Positions 17,657-26,032 of a stretch of DNA of 48,499 nucleotides are shown piece by piece. Position numbers and translations under genes: made by a program. The DNA lies in assembly GCF_001956585.1 (NCBI RefSeq), contig NZ_MSRR01000016.1, positions 1 through 48,499 of the forward strand, given 5' to 3'. Numbering within the stretch: position 1 is the stretch's first letter; every line of letters starts with the position of its first letter. This DNA is from Actinomyces naeslundii (GTDB taxonomy: Bacteria > Actinomycetota > Actinomycetes > Actinomycetales > Actinomycetaceae). The notes below the pieces were generated by a model that saw only the letters and a program-made list of their open reading frames with translations, was not told the origin of the DNA and searched no databases.

Positions 17657-18507
17657 GAGTGGGGCTCCTTGCTGCTGACGAGGGAGAGGTAGGTCTCCTC
17701 CAGGGTGGGGCGGGTGATGGTGAGCCCGGTGACGTGATCGAGATCGAGCTCCTTGACGAAGCGCTCGGGGGAGTGGGTGGAGTGGACGTGGCGGGTGCCG
17801 TCCTGGACCCAGGTGATCTCAGCGCCGCGGTCAAGGCGCTCGCGCAGCGCGGTGACCGTGCCGTCGGCGATGATCCGTCCCTCGTTCATGATGAGCACGC
17901 GTGAGGCTAGGTGCTCGGCCTCGGCCAGGTCATGGGTGGTCATGACGATAGTGGCGTCGTCGTCGACCCTGGCCAGGATGAGGTCGTGCAGGCGCGCCTT
18001 CGAGGCCGGGTCCAGGCCCGTGGTCGGCTCGTCCAGGACGAGGAGCTCGGGTGCGGCCATGAGGGCGGCCGCGAAGTCAATGGTGCGTCGCTGCCCGCCG
18101 GAGAGCCGGGACAGCCGGGAGTCGGCCTTCTCGCTGAGCCCGACGGCGTCGAGCACCTCTTCGACGCCGCTCACCCGGCTCGCCGCCGTCAGCTGGACCG
18201 AGCGGATCCACTCCAGCTGGTCCCTCACCCGCCACTTGGCGTGGTCGGTCCAGCTCTGCTGCACCAGCCCGATTCGTGACCAGAAATCGGCGCCCGCCCG
18301 GTGCGGATCGGTGCCGAGTACTCGCACCCGGCCGCTGGTTGGCGTCAGCGAGCCCAGCAGGTTCTCCACCAGGGTCGTCTTGCCCACACCGTTGGGGCCG
18401 AGCAAACAGACGACCTCTCCGGCCTCGACCGACAGGTCGAGTCCGCGCAGCACCGGGGTGTCCCCGTAGGAGAACTCAAGGCTCTCCGTGGTGATGACTG
18501 GAGGCAT
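17653..18507 (-). CDS. ABC transporter ATP-binding protein (ABC-2 exporter type)
   Basis: 284 residues. Walker A LLGPNGVGKTTLVENLL (about 36-50), Q-loop VQQSW, signature LSRLSGGQRRTIDFA, Walker B LLVLDEPTTGLDPAS and H-loop TTHDLAEAEH are intact. The C-terminal extension (about 215-284), ending in TRPTLEETYLSLV, is typical of DrrA/CcmA-like exporter ATPases. The frame is open further upstream, but GAGGAGGG 8 nt before ATG 18507 fixes the start. It heads the ATPase-permease-XRE operon. Confidence 0.93.
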   Translation of the reverse strand: MPPVITTESLEFSYGDTPVLRGLDLSVEAGEVVCLLGPNGVGKTTLVENLLGSLTPTSGRVRVLGTDPHRAGADFWSRIGLVQQSWTDHAKWRVRDQLEWIRSVQLTAASRVSGVEEVLDAVGLSEKADSRLSRLSGGQRRTIDFAAALMAAPELLVLDEPTTGLDPASKARLHDLILARVDDDATIVMTTHDLAEAEHLASRVLIMNEGRIIADGTVTALRERLDRGAEITWVQDGTRHVHSTHSPERFVKELDLDHVTGLTITRPTLEETYLSLVSSKEPHS

Positions 18508-18536
18508 CACACAAACCCTCCTCAGTAGAAGCACAA

Positions 18537-18546
18537 CTATATATAG
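18537..18546. promoter_or_regulatory. AT-rich palindrome in the ABC operon promoter
   Basis: CTATATATAG is a perfect 10-base palindrome about 30 bases upstream of the ATPase start, inside a short AT-rich patch (18531-18575) within otherwise GC-rich DNA. It contains several TANNNT -10 candidates and may be an operator, perhaps for the XRE protein. Confidence 0.4.
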
Positions 18547-18653
18547 CAGAGATACTACAATATGGTGTTGGTGTTCGGTAGACCGAGGGGAGTGCTGCGT
18601 GGTTGATCGCCCCGGCGTGTGTCTCATACTGCGGTCCGGCGTGGTCGCCTTAC

Positions 18654-18682
18654 CTGACGTCGGGTCGTCGTCGGGGTAGGGT
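18654..18682 (+). promoter_or_regulatory. Promoter of the leuA leader
   Basis: CTGACG (18654-18659), a 17-base spacer and TAGGGT (18677-18682) form a good actinobacterial promoter. The expected start site coincides with GTG 18690 of the leader peptide, 7 nt downstream, so the leader peptide would be read from the very 5' end of the mRNA. Confidence 0.72.
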
Positions 18683-18689
18683 CTACCCC

Positions 18690-18761
18690 GTGCGAGCGAC
18701 TCCACGGCCTCAGGCCTGGCAGCGGGCGAGCCTCCTGCTTAGTCGCCGCGGCGGGGCCTGA
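18690..18761 (+). CDS. leuA leader peptide (leucine attenuator)
   Basis: A 23-residue leaderless ORF: GTG start, QRASLLLSRRGGA at the end, TGA at 18759-18761. Three consecutive Leu codons (CTC CTG CTT, 18732-18740) are followed by Ser-Arg-Arg-Gly-Gly. Leader peptides with a Leu run before leuA are known in Actinobacteria and underlie leucine-responsive attenuation. The codons after the Leu run form the left arm of a hairpin (18745-18784), so ribosome stalling at Leu codons would alter folding of the leader RNA. Confidence 0.8.
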   Translation: MRATPRPQAWQRASLLLSRRGGA

Positions 18762-18784
18762 CAGGCCGGCACCCCGACCGCGGC
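18745..18784 (+). promoter_or_regulatory. Leader hairpin upstream of leuA
   Basis: GCCGCGG (18745-18751) pairs with CCGCGGC (18778-18784), continued by GGGG (18753-18756) with CCCC (18772-18775) and an inner GGCCTG/CAGGCC element. The left arm overlaps the end of the leader peptide. A second hairpin, TTCCGG (18850-18855) with CCGGAA (18863-18868), lies 43 nt before leuA. There is no T-tract, so control could be through Rho, translation initiation or a pseudoknot rather than classical termination. Confidence 0.6.
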
Positions 18785-18911
18785 TGACTCGTCCTGCTCG
18801 GCCACGTTCCCGACCGCGCCTCTCTGCTTCCCCAGAGCTCTCCGGAGCCTTCCGGTCTCTCGCCGGAACCGCCGTCGGAACCACGAAGCACCTGATCCCA
18901 GGAGAACCCCG

Positions 18912-20693
18912 ATGCGTAACGCCCGCCCCGCCCCCCAGCAGCCCTCCGGTATGCCGTTTGCCAAGTACCGGCCCTTCCTCGACGTCGTCAGCATCGACCT
19001 GCCCGACCGCACCTGGCCGGACAAGCGCATCACCCAGGCCCCCCGCTGGCTGAGCACCGACCTGCGCGACGGCAACCAGTCCCTCATCGAGCCCATGGGC
19101 CCCCAGGCAAAGCGCGCCATCTTTGACCTGCTCGTGAACATGGGCTTCAAGGAGATCGAGATCGGCTTCCCCGCCGCCTCCCAGACCGACTACGACTTCG
19201 TGCGCTCCCTGGTGGACGACGGCGCGATCCCCGAGGACGTCACCATCTCCGTGCTCACCCAGTCGCGCGGTGAACTCATTGACCGCACCCTGGACGCCTG
19301 CGTCGGCATCCCGCGGGCCACCGTCCACCTCTACAACGCCCTGTCGCCGCTGTTCCGCAACGTCGTCTTCCGCATGGACCGCGACCAGATCCGCGAGCTC
19401 GCCGTCGACGGCACCCGCCAGATCATGGCCCGTGCTGAGAAGGTCCTGGATGAGGACACGATCTTCGGCTACGAGTACTCCCCGGAGATCTTCGTGGACA
19501 CCGAGCTCGACTACAGCCTTGAGGTCTGCGAGGCCGTCATGGACGTGTGGCAGCCCGAGGATGACCGCGAGATCATCCTCAACCTTCCCGCCACCGTTGA
19601 GCGGGCTACCCCCAACGTCTACGCCGACCAGATCGAGTGGATGAGCCGACACCTGTCCCACCGTGACGCCGTGTGCCTGTCCCTGCACAACCACAACGAC
19701 CGCGGCTCGGGCGTGGCCGCCGCCGAGCTCGGCCTCATGGCCGGCGCTGACCGCGTCGAGGGCTGCCTGTTCGGCCACGGCGAGCGCACCGGCAACGTGG
19801 ACCTGGTGACCCTGGCCCTCAACCTCTTCAGCCAGGGCGTCGACCCCATGCTCGACCTGTCCGACATCGACGAGGTCCGCCGCATCGTCGAGCGGGCCAC
19901 CGACATGGACGTGCCCCCGCGCACCCCCTACGCCGGCGAGCTCGTCTACACCTCCTTCTCCGGCTCCCACCAGGACGCCATCAAGAAGGGCTTCGCCGCA
20001 CGCGCCAAGCAGGTCGACGCCAGGAAGGCCGAGGGGCTGACCAAGGCCGACGCCGAGATCGCCGTGCCGTGGTCCATGCCCTACCTGCCCATCGACCCCC
20101 ATGACGTGGGCCGATCCTACGAGGCGGTCGTGCGCGTCAACTCCCAGTCCGGCAAGGGCGGGGTCGCCTACTTACTGGGCACCACCCGCAAGCTCGAGCT
20201 GCCGCGCCGCCTCCAGATCGAGTTCTCCCGCATCGTCCAGCGCCACACCGACACCTACGGCGGCGAGGTCGACGGCGCCCGCCTGTGGTCGATCTTCGCC
20301 GACGAGTACCTGCCCGCAGCGGCCGCTCCCGAGGCCGAGCTCAGCCGCTGGGGCCGCTTCGAGCTGCGGGGGGCAACCCTGACCTCCACCGGTGACGACA
20401 AGGACTCCACCCTCACCGTCACCCTGGTCGACGGCGGCCAGGAGAAGCGCCTGACCGCCGTCGGCAACGGCCCCCTGGACGCCTTCGTCACCGCCCTGGA
20501 GGGCACGGGCCTGAGCGTGCGGATCCTGGACTACGCCGAGCACGCCCTGAGCGAGGGACACGACGCGAAGGCCGCCAGCTACGTCGAGTGCGAGGTCGAC
20601 GGACAGGTCCTGTGGGGCGTGGGCATCGACCCCTCCATCACGACCTCCTCCTTCAAGGCCGTCATCTCCGCCCTCAATCGTGCCCTGCGCTGA
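18912..20693 (+). CDS. leuA: 2-isopropylmalate synthase
   Basis: 593 residues. First committed step of leucine synthesis: 2-oxoisovalerate plus acetyl-CoA gives 2-isopropylmalate. The TIM-barrel HMGL-like domain has LSTDLRDGNQSLIEPM (about 50) and the metal-binding HNHNDRG (about 259), followed by EGCLFGHGERTGNVDLV. The C-terminal LeuA dimer/regulatory domain (about 450-590), with VEVDGQVLWGVGI-like features, gives leucine feedback inhibition. This long form is the actinobacterial LeuA2-type. AGGAG precedes ATG 18912. Expression is probably controlled by the leader peptide upstream; recO follows 22 nt downstream. Confidence 0.96.
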   Translation: MRNARPAPQQPSGMPFAKYRPFLDVVSIDLPDRTWPDKRITQAPRWLSTDLRDGNQSLIEPMGPQAKRAIFDLLVNMGFKEIEIGFPAASQTDYDFVRSLVDDGAIPEDVTISVLTQSRGELIDRTLDACVGIPRATVHLYNALSPLFRNVVFRMDRDQIRELAVDGTRQIMARAEKVLDEDTIFGYEYSPEIFVDTELDYSLEVCEAVMDVWQPEDDREIILNLPATVERATPNVYADQIEWMSRHLSHRDAVCLSLHNHNDRGSGVAAAELGLMAGADRVEGCLFGHGERTGNVDLVTLALNLFSQGVDPMLDLSDIDEVRRIVERATDMDVPPRTPYAGELVYTSFSGSHQDAIKKGFAARAKQVDARKAEGLTKADAEIAVPWSMPYLPIDPHDVGRSYEAVVRVNSQSGKGGVAYLLGTTRKLELPRRLQIEFSRIVQRHTDTYGGEVDGARLWSIFADEYLPAAAAPEAELSRWGRFELRGATLTSTGDDKDSTLTVTLVDGGQEKRLTAVGNGPLDAFVTALEGTGLSVRILDYAEHALSEGHDAKAASYVECEVDGQVLWGVGIDPSITTSSFKAVISALNRALR

Positions 20694-20703
20694 CGGGGCG
20701 TGA

Positions 20704-20709
20704 GAGACT
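20704..20709 (+). promoter_or_regulatory. Candidate -10 element of recO
   Basis: GAGACT (A at position 2, T at position 6) stands 6 nt before GTG 20716, and no ribosome-binding site precedes that codon. This suggests a leaderless recO transcript in addition to read-through from leuA. The hexamer is weak. Confidence 0.35.
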
Positions 20710-20715
20710 GCGTCC

Positions 20716-21465
20716 GTGACGAGCAGGCTGTACCGGGACGAGGCGATCGTTCTGCGCACCTACAAGCTGGGTGAGGCCGACCGCATTATCGTGCTGCTCA
20801 CCCGTCACCACGGGCAGGTGCGCGCCGTGGCCAAGGGCGTGCGCCGCACCAGCTCCCGCTTCGGGGCGCGTCTGGAGCCCTTCTCCATGATCGACGTCCA
20901 GCTCCACGCCGGACGCAGCCTCGACGTCGTCACCCAGGCCGAGATCATCGATCCCTTCGGCCGGGCCATCTGCGCCGACTACGCCATGTTCACCTGCGCC
21001 TCGACCATGGTGGAGACCGCCGAGCGCCTCAGCGCCGACGACGGCGACCTGGGCACCGAGGCCAGCCCCCAGCAGTACCTGCTGCTGGCAGGGGCCCTGG
21101 CCGCCATGTCCCACCGGCGCCACGCGCCCGGACTCATCCTGGACTCCTACCTGCTGCGCGCGCTGGCCCTGGGGGGCTGGGCGCCGTCGTGCTACGACTG
21201 CGCCCTGTGCGGCGCGCCCGGACCGCACCGGGCCTTCCACGTACAGGTCGGCGGTGCGGTGTGCGAGTCCTGCCGCTCGGCCGGAGCCGTGGAGGTCGAG
21301 CCGGCCGCGATGGTGCTCCTAGGCGCCCTGCTCTCCGGCGACTGGGCCGTGGCCGACGCCTCCGGCCAGCGCGGGCGCTCACAGGCCTCCGGCCTCGTGT
21401 CGGCCTACACGACCTGGTACCTGGAGCGGCGCCTGCGCTCCCTCGCACTGGTGGAAAGGGCATAA
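20716..21465 (+). CDS. recO: DNA repair protein RecO
   Basis: 249 residues. The N-terminal OB-fold begins [20 protein letters not shown], followed by [20 protein letters not shown] four-cysteine zinc site is visible (CALCGAPG near 162 and CESCRSAG near 185). RecO helps RecR load RecA on SSB-coated gaps in the RecFOR pathway. It lies between leuA and uppS; uppS begins one base after its stop. Confidence 0.95.
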   Translation: MTSRLYRDEAIVLRTYKLGEADRIIVLLTRHHGQVRAVAKGVRRTSSRFGARLEPFSMIDVQLHAGRSLDVVTQAEIIDPFGRAICADYAMFTCASTMVETAERLSADDGDLGTEASPQQYLLLAGALAAMSHRRHAPGLILDSYLLRALALGGWAPSCYDCALCGAPGPHRAFHVQVGGAVCESCRSAGAVEVEPAAMVLLGALLSGDWAVADASGQRGRSQASGLVSAYTTWYLERRLRSLALVERA

Positions 21466-21466
21466 C

Positions 21467-22327
21467 ATGACAGACGTCGCCAGAGACATGACGGTCGAGG
21501 CCGCCCCGCCCCTGCACCGGCCCGGCCTGACCCCGCCCGTGCTGCCGGCCGCCTCCCTGCCCCAGCACGTCGCCGTCGTCATGGACGGCAACGGGCGCTG
21601 GGCCAACGCCCGCGGCCTGCCCCGCACCGAGGGCCACCGGGTGGGGGAGGCCAATATGCTCGACGTTGCCGCCGGCGCCATCGAGATCGGTGTCAAAGAG
21701 CTGAGCGTCTACGCCTTCTCCACCGAGAACTGGCGGCGCTCACCCGGCGAGGTCCGCTTCATCATGGGCTTCGCCCGCAAGGTACTGCGCACCCAGCGCG
21801 ATGTCCTCAACTCCTGGAACGTCAGGCTGCGCTGGATCGGGCGCACCCCGCGCCTGTGGAAGTCCGTGCTGCACGAGCTGCGCGAGGCCGAGCGCCTCAC
21901 CGCCCACAACACGGGGCTGGTCCTCAACCTGTGCATCAACTACGGCGGGCGCGCCGAGATCGCCGACGCCACCCGCGCCATCGCCGAGGACGTCGCCGCC
22001 GGCCGGCTCAAGGCCTCCTCCGTCAACGAGAAGACCATTCAGCGCTATCTCTACTCACCCACCATGCGTGACGTGGACCTGTTCATCCGTACCGGGGACG
22101 AGCAGCGCACCTCCAACTTTCTCATGTGGTCCTCCTCCTACGCCGAGCTCTACTTCTCGCCCCTGCCCTGGCCCGACTTCAACCGGAGCGAGCTGTGGAG
22201 GGCCTGCGAGGTCTACGCTGGGCGTGAGCGCCGCTACGGCGGCGCCGTGGACAAGGTGCTGCACGAGGAGCCCGGCCAGGCCGGTGACCCGTTGGACGAC
22301 GAGACCCCGGAGGACCACGAGCAGTAG
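21467..22327 (+). CDS. uppS: Isoprenyl transferase (undecaprenyl diphosphate synthase family)
   Basis: 286 residues. HVAVVMDGNGRWANARGLPR (about 34-53) carries the catalytic Asp and diphosphate-binding residues of cis-prenyltransferases; YAFSTENWRRS and FIRTGDEQRTSNFLMW are further family blocks. The enzyme makes the polyprenyl diphosphate carrier for cell-wall precursors. GGAAAGGG precedes ATG 21467, one base after recO stops. In actinobacteria this position usually carries the long-chain (decaprenyl/undecaprenyl) enzyme; chain length is not certain here. Confidence 0.95.
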   Translation: MTDVARDMTVEAAPPLHRPGLTPPVLPAASLPQHVAVVMDGNGRWANARGLPRTEGHRVGEANMLDVAAGAIEIGVKELSVYAFSTENWRRSPGEVRFIMGFARKVLRTQRDVLNSWNVRLRWIGRTPRLWKSVLHELREAERLTAHNTGLVLNLCINYGGRAEIADATRAIAEDVAAGRLKASSVNEKTIQRYLYSPTMRDVDLFIRTGDEQRTSNFLMWSSSYAELYFSPLPWPDFNRSELWRACEVYAGRERRYGGAVDKVLHEEPGQAGDPLDDETPEDHEQ

Positions 22328-22374
22328 CGGTCCGGCCGACTCCGGCTTGCTCGGTCTCAGTCCGGGGAGGTGTC

Positions 22375-22806
22375 TCAGGCGGTTTCCTGGACTGATTCCT
22401 GGGGTGAGCAGCTGGCGCACAGGCCGAAGAACTCCGCGGTGTGCTCCATCTGGGTGAAGCCCTGCTGGGCCGAGACCCGCTGAATCCATTCCTCCAGCTC
22501 TCCGCCGGCGACCTCCACGGCGTATCCGCAGCGGCGGCACACGATGTGGTGGTGGTGCTCCTGCCTCTCGCAGGCCCGGTAGAGGATCTCGCCCTCGGCG
22601 CTGCGCACCTGGTCCACCGCACCGGTCTCCGCCAGGGTCTGCAGGTTGCGGTAGACGGTGGCCAGCCCCACCTTGGTGCCCTCGGCTTCCAGAGCCGCGT
22701 GGATCTGCTGGGCCGAGCGGAACTCGTCGGTGCGCGACAGGATGTCGGCGACGGCGGCGCGCTGACGCGTGGCACGAGGGCGCTGCGTTGTGCCGCTTGC
22801 GCTCAT
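22375..22806 (-). CDS. zur: Fur-family zinc uptake regulator Zur
   Basis: 143 residues. The winged helix RATRQRAAVADILSRTDEF and LATVYRNLQTLAETG is followed by metal-binding motifs HHHHIVCRRCG and CASCSPQE, whose CxxC pairs form the structural zinc site. With zinc bound, Zur represses zinc uptake. Its start overlaps the end of znuB by 4 nt, so it is the last gene of znuA-znuC-znuB-zur and probably autoregulated through the palindrome at the znuA start. A Fur or Mur role is possible from sequence alone; the context argues for zinc. Confidence 0.92.
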   Translation of the reverse strand: MSASGTTQRPRATRQRAAVADILSRTDEFRSAQQIHAALEAEGTKVGLATVYRNLQTLAETGAVDQVRSAEGEILYRACERQEHHHHIVCRRCGYAVEVAGGELEEWIQRVSAQQGFTQMEHTAEFFGLCASCSPQESVQETA

Positions 22807-23693
22807 GATCTACCTCCTGAGGTGATGCGGTGCCGTCGGGAGCGGCTGACGAGCTGCCACAGGCCGGAGAGGAGGGCGACGACGGCGTACCCCCCTACTA
22901 GGAGTACCACGATCATGGCGCCGGGGGAGGCTGCCACCAGGTAAGTGATCGTCAACCCGGACACGCAGGCCACCACGCCCAGCCCCATCGCCAGGTACAT
23001 GGTGCGGGAGAAGGAGTGCGAGACGAGCTGGGCGATGGCCACCGGCACGATCATCACCGCCGAGACCAGCAGGGCACCCACCACCCGCATGGACACTGAG
23101 ACCGTCAGTGCCGCCACCACCGCCACCAGGACGTTGAGGGCGCTGGTCGGCAGTCCGCAGGCGCGGGCGAACTCCTCGTCGTGGCACAGGGCGAACAGGG
23201 GGCCGCGCAGCCCCAGCCCCACCAGGAGGACCAGGGTCGCCAGGGCGATGGTGAACCAGGCGTCTGAGACCGAGACCGTGGAGATCGAGCCGAACAGGTA
23301 GGAGTTGAGGTTCGTCGTCGTGCCACCGGCCAGACGGATGAGGATGACGCCCCCGGCGATGCCCCCGTAGAACAGGATCGCCAGGGCCACGTCGCCGCGC
23401 GTGCGGCCGTTGGCGCGGATGACCTCGATCGCCACGGCGCCCAGCACGCTGATGATGATCGCCCCGGGGACGGCCCAGGCGTCGTGGGGGGAGACGTTGG
23501 CGGCGGCTCCGGCCAGCCAGCCCAGTGCGATACCGGTCAGGGCGATGTGCCCGATCCCGTCACCCAGCAGCGCCAGGCCCCGCTGAACCAGGTAGGTGCC
23601 CACCACCGGGGCGGCCAGCCCCACGAGTACCGCGACGATGAAGGCCCTCTGGATGAGGGGGCTGGCGAGCATGTCGGAGATGAACTCGATCAT
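22803..23693 (-). CDS. znuB: Zinc ABC transporter permease (ZnuB-type)
   Basis: 296 residues and 8-9 hydrophobic segments of the ABC-3 metal permease family: GDGIGHIALTGIALGWLAG, FYGGIAGGVILIRLAGG and VVGALLVSAVMIVPVAIAQ. It forms the membrane channel for Zn(II). It overlaps znuC upstream and zur downstream by 4 nt each, giving tight translational coupling. Confidence 0.93.
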   Translation of the reverse strand: MIEFISDMLASPLIQRAFIVAVLVGLAAPVVGTYLVQRGLALLGDGIGHIALTGIALGWLAGAAANVSPHDAWAVPGAIIISVLGAVAIEVIRANGRTRGDVALAILFYGGIAGGVILIRLAGGTTTNLNSYLFGSISTVSVSDAWFTIALATLVLLVGLGLRGPLFALCHDEEFARACGLPTSALNVLVAVVAALTVSVSMRVVGALLVSAVMIVPVAIAQLVSHSFSRTMYLAMGLGVVACVSGLTITYLVAASPGAMIVVLLVGGYAVVALLSGLWQLVSRSRRHRITSGGRS

Positions 23694-24634
23694 GGCCGGG
23701 CGCTCCTACCGGTGCGGGGCTGCGCATTGGGCAGCCGGTGATCCAGGACGGGGGCGTGGTGCGCCGGAGGTCCGCCGGCGTCCGGGTGGTGGTCTCCGTG
23801 GTCATAGTCGTCCTCCCAGTGCTCACCGTGGGCGCTGTGGTGGCTATGGTGCCTGCCGACGACGCCGTCGCGCAGGCGAGCGACCTCGCCGGCCGGCCCG
23901 TCGGCGACGAGCCTTCCGTCCTGCAGAAGGATCGCCCGCTCGACGACGTCAGCGAGCTCTCCCATCTCGTGCAGGACCGTCACCAGGGTCAGCCCCCGCT
24001 CCCGCAGCCCCTTGAGGATCTCGGCCAGGGACTCGCGGCTGGCCCGGTCGATCCCTGCCAAAGGCTCATCGAGGATGAGCAGCTCGGGGGAGCGGACCAA
24101 GGCCCGGGCGATGAGAAGACGCTGAGCCTGCCCGCCGGAGAAGACCTGGACGTGGTCACCGGCCCGGTGAGCCAGTCCGACGGCGTCGAGCGCGTCCATG
24201 GCCTGTCGCCTGGCGGTCCGGCCCCGGTCCGCCCAGGGGCGGCGCGGCCCCAGGAGCCCGGAGCGCACCACCTCCAAGGCTGTGGCTGGGACGCCCGAAC
24301 CGGCACCGATCCGCTGAGGGACGTAGCCGATGCGCTCCCAGGGGACCCTGCGGCGCCGGGTGATGGAGGTGCCCAGCACCTCGATGCCTCCGCCGGCCAT
24401 GGGCACCAGCCCCAGGACGGCCTTGACGAGAGTGGACTTGCCCGAGCCGTTGGCGCCCAGCAGCGCCACGGACTCACCGCCTCCCACCGCCAGGCTCACG
24501 TCCTCCAGGATGAGGGAGGCCCCCAGGACGACGCGGAGGTCTCGGACCTTGATGGCGAGCACGGACGACGCCGCCCGGGGTGAGCCGGACGGCGTCGCCG
24601 GAGACGATGCTGCTGATGGAGATGAGGAGGTCAT
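23690..24634 (-). CDS. znuC: Zinc ABC transporter ATPase with His-rich tail
   Basis: 314 residues. Walker A LLGANGSGKSTLVKAVLG (about 55-72), Q-loop YVPQRIG, signature FSGGQAQRLLIARAL, Walker B LLILDEPLAGID and H-loop LHEMGEL are all present. Unusually, the C-terminal 65-70 residues are dominated by His, Asp and Glu (GRHHSHHSAHGEHW, DYDHGDHH, PAHHAP), well beyond the normal end of the ATPase fold. Such a tail could bind zinc and sense or buffer it at the cytoplasmic face. It lies 73 nt downstream of znuA. Confidence 0.94.
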   Translation of the reverse strand: MTSSSPSAASSPATPSGSPRAASSVLAIKVRDLRVVLGASLILEDVSLAVGGGESVALLGANGSGKSTLVKAVLGLVPMAGGGIEVLGTSITRRRRVPWERIGYVPQRIGAGSGVPATALEVVRSGLLGPRRPWADRGRTARRQAMDALDAVGLAHRAGDHVQVFSGGQAQRLLIARALVRSPELLILDEPLAGIDRASRESLAEILKGLRERGLTLVTVLHEMGELADVVERAILLQDGRLVADGPAGEVARLRDGVVGRHHSHHSAHGEHWEDDYDHGDHHPDAGGPPAHHAPVLDHRLPNAQPRTGRSARP

Positions 24635-24707
24635 ACCTGAGTGATCATGCCGATCTGCTTGGATGTCATCTGCTCGGGCCGCCGGGCTCGGCCGGCAGCG
24701 TCCGACT

Positions 24708-25799
24708 CTACTGGCACACCAGGGCGCCCTTGAGCCGCTCCAGGTTGGAGGTCATGGCGTCGGTGTAGTCGCCCCGTTCGGGCTTGGACTCCAGAGGACT
24801 GAGGACACTCGTCTCCGCTCCGGTCTCCGCGGCGATCGCCTTGGCCGGCGCATCGGAGACCAGTTCCTCGGTGAAGATCGTCTTCACCCCCGTGCTCTGG
24901 ACCACCGACTTGATGTTGGCCATCTCCGCGGGGCTGGGCTCGGTCTCCGGGTCGATGCCGGAGATGGAGGCCTGGGTCAGCTTGTAGCGGTCGGCCAGGT
25001 AGCCGAAGGCGGCGTGGGAGGTGATGAAGGTGTTGTGCTGGCAGCTGGACAGGCCCTTGGTGTACTGCGTGTCCAGGTTGGTCAGCGCCGTCTTGAGCTT
25101 GTCCAGCCCTGCCTTGTAGTCGTTGGCGTTGGCCGGGTCGACCTGGGCGAAGGAGGACTCCAGGGTCTCAGCCACCTTGATCATGCGCTGAGGGTCGAGC
25201 CAGAAGTGCGGGTCGAGGTCGCCGTCGTGATCCTCGCTGCCCTCGGCGTGGCTGTGCTCGGCATGCCCGTGATCGTCGTGGCCGGCCTCGGTGGACTGCG
25301 CGGTGGCGACGGCGGACGCTGTGTCAGTGGCGCCGTCAGACGCCTCCTCACTGTGCTCGTGCTCCTCCTCGACCCCCTCGTGGTGGACGAGGTTGGCCGG
25401 CTTGCTCAGGTCCACCACCGTGGGCCCGGAGCCGACCTCCTTGACGGCCTTGTCCAGGGAGGGCTGGAAGCCGGGGACGTAGGCGATGAGGTCGGCCTTG
25501 CTCAGCTCGGCGGTCTCCTTGCCGGAGAGCTCGAAGTCGTGCGGCTCGACGTTGGACGGGGTCACGGTGGAAACCTTGACGAGCGGGCCACCGATGGCCT
25601 CGGCCAGGTACTGGATCGGGTAGAAGGACGTGGATACTGTCAGCGTCTTGCCCGGGGCGATCGTGTGCGGTGCTGAGGCGCTTGACGAGCTCTCACTCTT
25701 CAGGGCGCTGCAGGCGCTCATGCCGGCAGCCAGGACCAGGGCGGCTCCGAGCGCGACGATGCGACGGAGATCATGGGAACGAGTCCGTGAAACACTCAT
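24708..25799 (-). CDS. znuA: Zinc ABC transporter substrate-binding lipoprotein
   Basis: 363 residues. A lipoprotein signal (lipobox AGMSAC, about 25-30) is followed by a metal-binding TroA fold: FYPIQYLAEAIGG, NVEPHDFELS with a zinc-ligand His, a long His/Asp/Glu-rich loop (HEGVEEEHEHSEE and GHDDHGHAEHSHAEGSEDHD, about 145-200), DPHFWLDPQRM, FITSHAAFGYLADRY and a C-terminal EELVSDAPAKAI. The loop is the hallmark of ZnuA/AdcA zinc receptors. Several in-frame ATGs exist (25814, 25808, 25799); the promoter geometry selects 25799, which yields a leaderless message. Confidence 0.95.
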   Translation of the reverse strand: MSVSRTRSHDLRRIVALGAALVLAAGMSACSALKSESSSSASAPHTIAPGKTLTVSTSFYPIQYLAEAIGGPLVKVSTVTPSNVEPHDFELSGKETAELSKADLIAYVPGFQPSLDKAVKEVGSGPTVVDLSKPANLVHHEGVEEEHEHSEEASDGATDTASAVATAQSTEAGHDDHGHAEHSHAEGSEDHDGDLDPHFWLDPQRMIKVAETLESSFAQVDPANANDYKAGLDKLKTALTNLDTQYTKGLSSCQHNTFITSHAAFGYLADRYKLTQASISGIDPETEPSPAEMANIKSVVQSTGVKTIFTEELVSDAPAKAIAAETGAETSVLSPLESKPERGDYTDAMTSNLERLKGALVCQ

Positions 25800-25835
25800 G
25801 CGAATCATTCTCATACTGCTGGCGCGATGCGTCAA
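25798..25835 (-). promoter_or_regulatory. znuA promoter with overlapping Zur-box palindrome
   Basis: Reading the minus strand, TTGACG (25830-25835), a 17-base spacer and GAGAAT (25807-25812) form a near-consensus promoter, and ATG 25799 follows the -10 box by 7 nt. Positions 25798-25814 read ATGAGAATGATTCGCAT on that strand, a 17-base imperfect palindrome (7 of 8 pairs) similar to known Zur boxes. Zur bound here would cover the -10 box and the transcription and translation start at once. Confidence 0.75.
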
Positions 25836-26032
25836 ACCGCGGCGAGTCGCCATGTGCGCTGCTGAGGGGTTGTTTGCGAGCCCGGCCCCGTCCCCGCGGC
25901 CTTGCTGTGGCTGCACGCGCAGCCGCGGTGCGACGGGCCCCTCACCTCAATATGACGGCCCTCCGCCTAGACTGTCCCCACTCGTCCCCACCAACCAGGC
26001 GGGACCACGACTACTCCTGAAGGAGCACTCCG

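Noticed and set aside
18624-20102. 492-codon minus-strand open frame opposite leuA and its leader
   Set aside because: Composition of a shadow frame; the leader and leuA explain the region.
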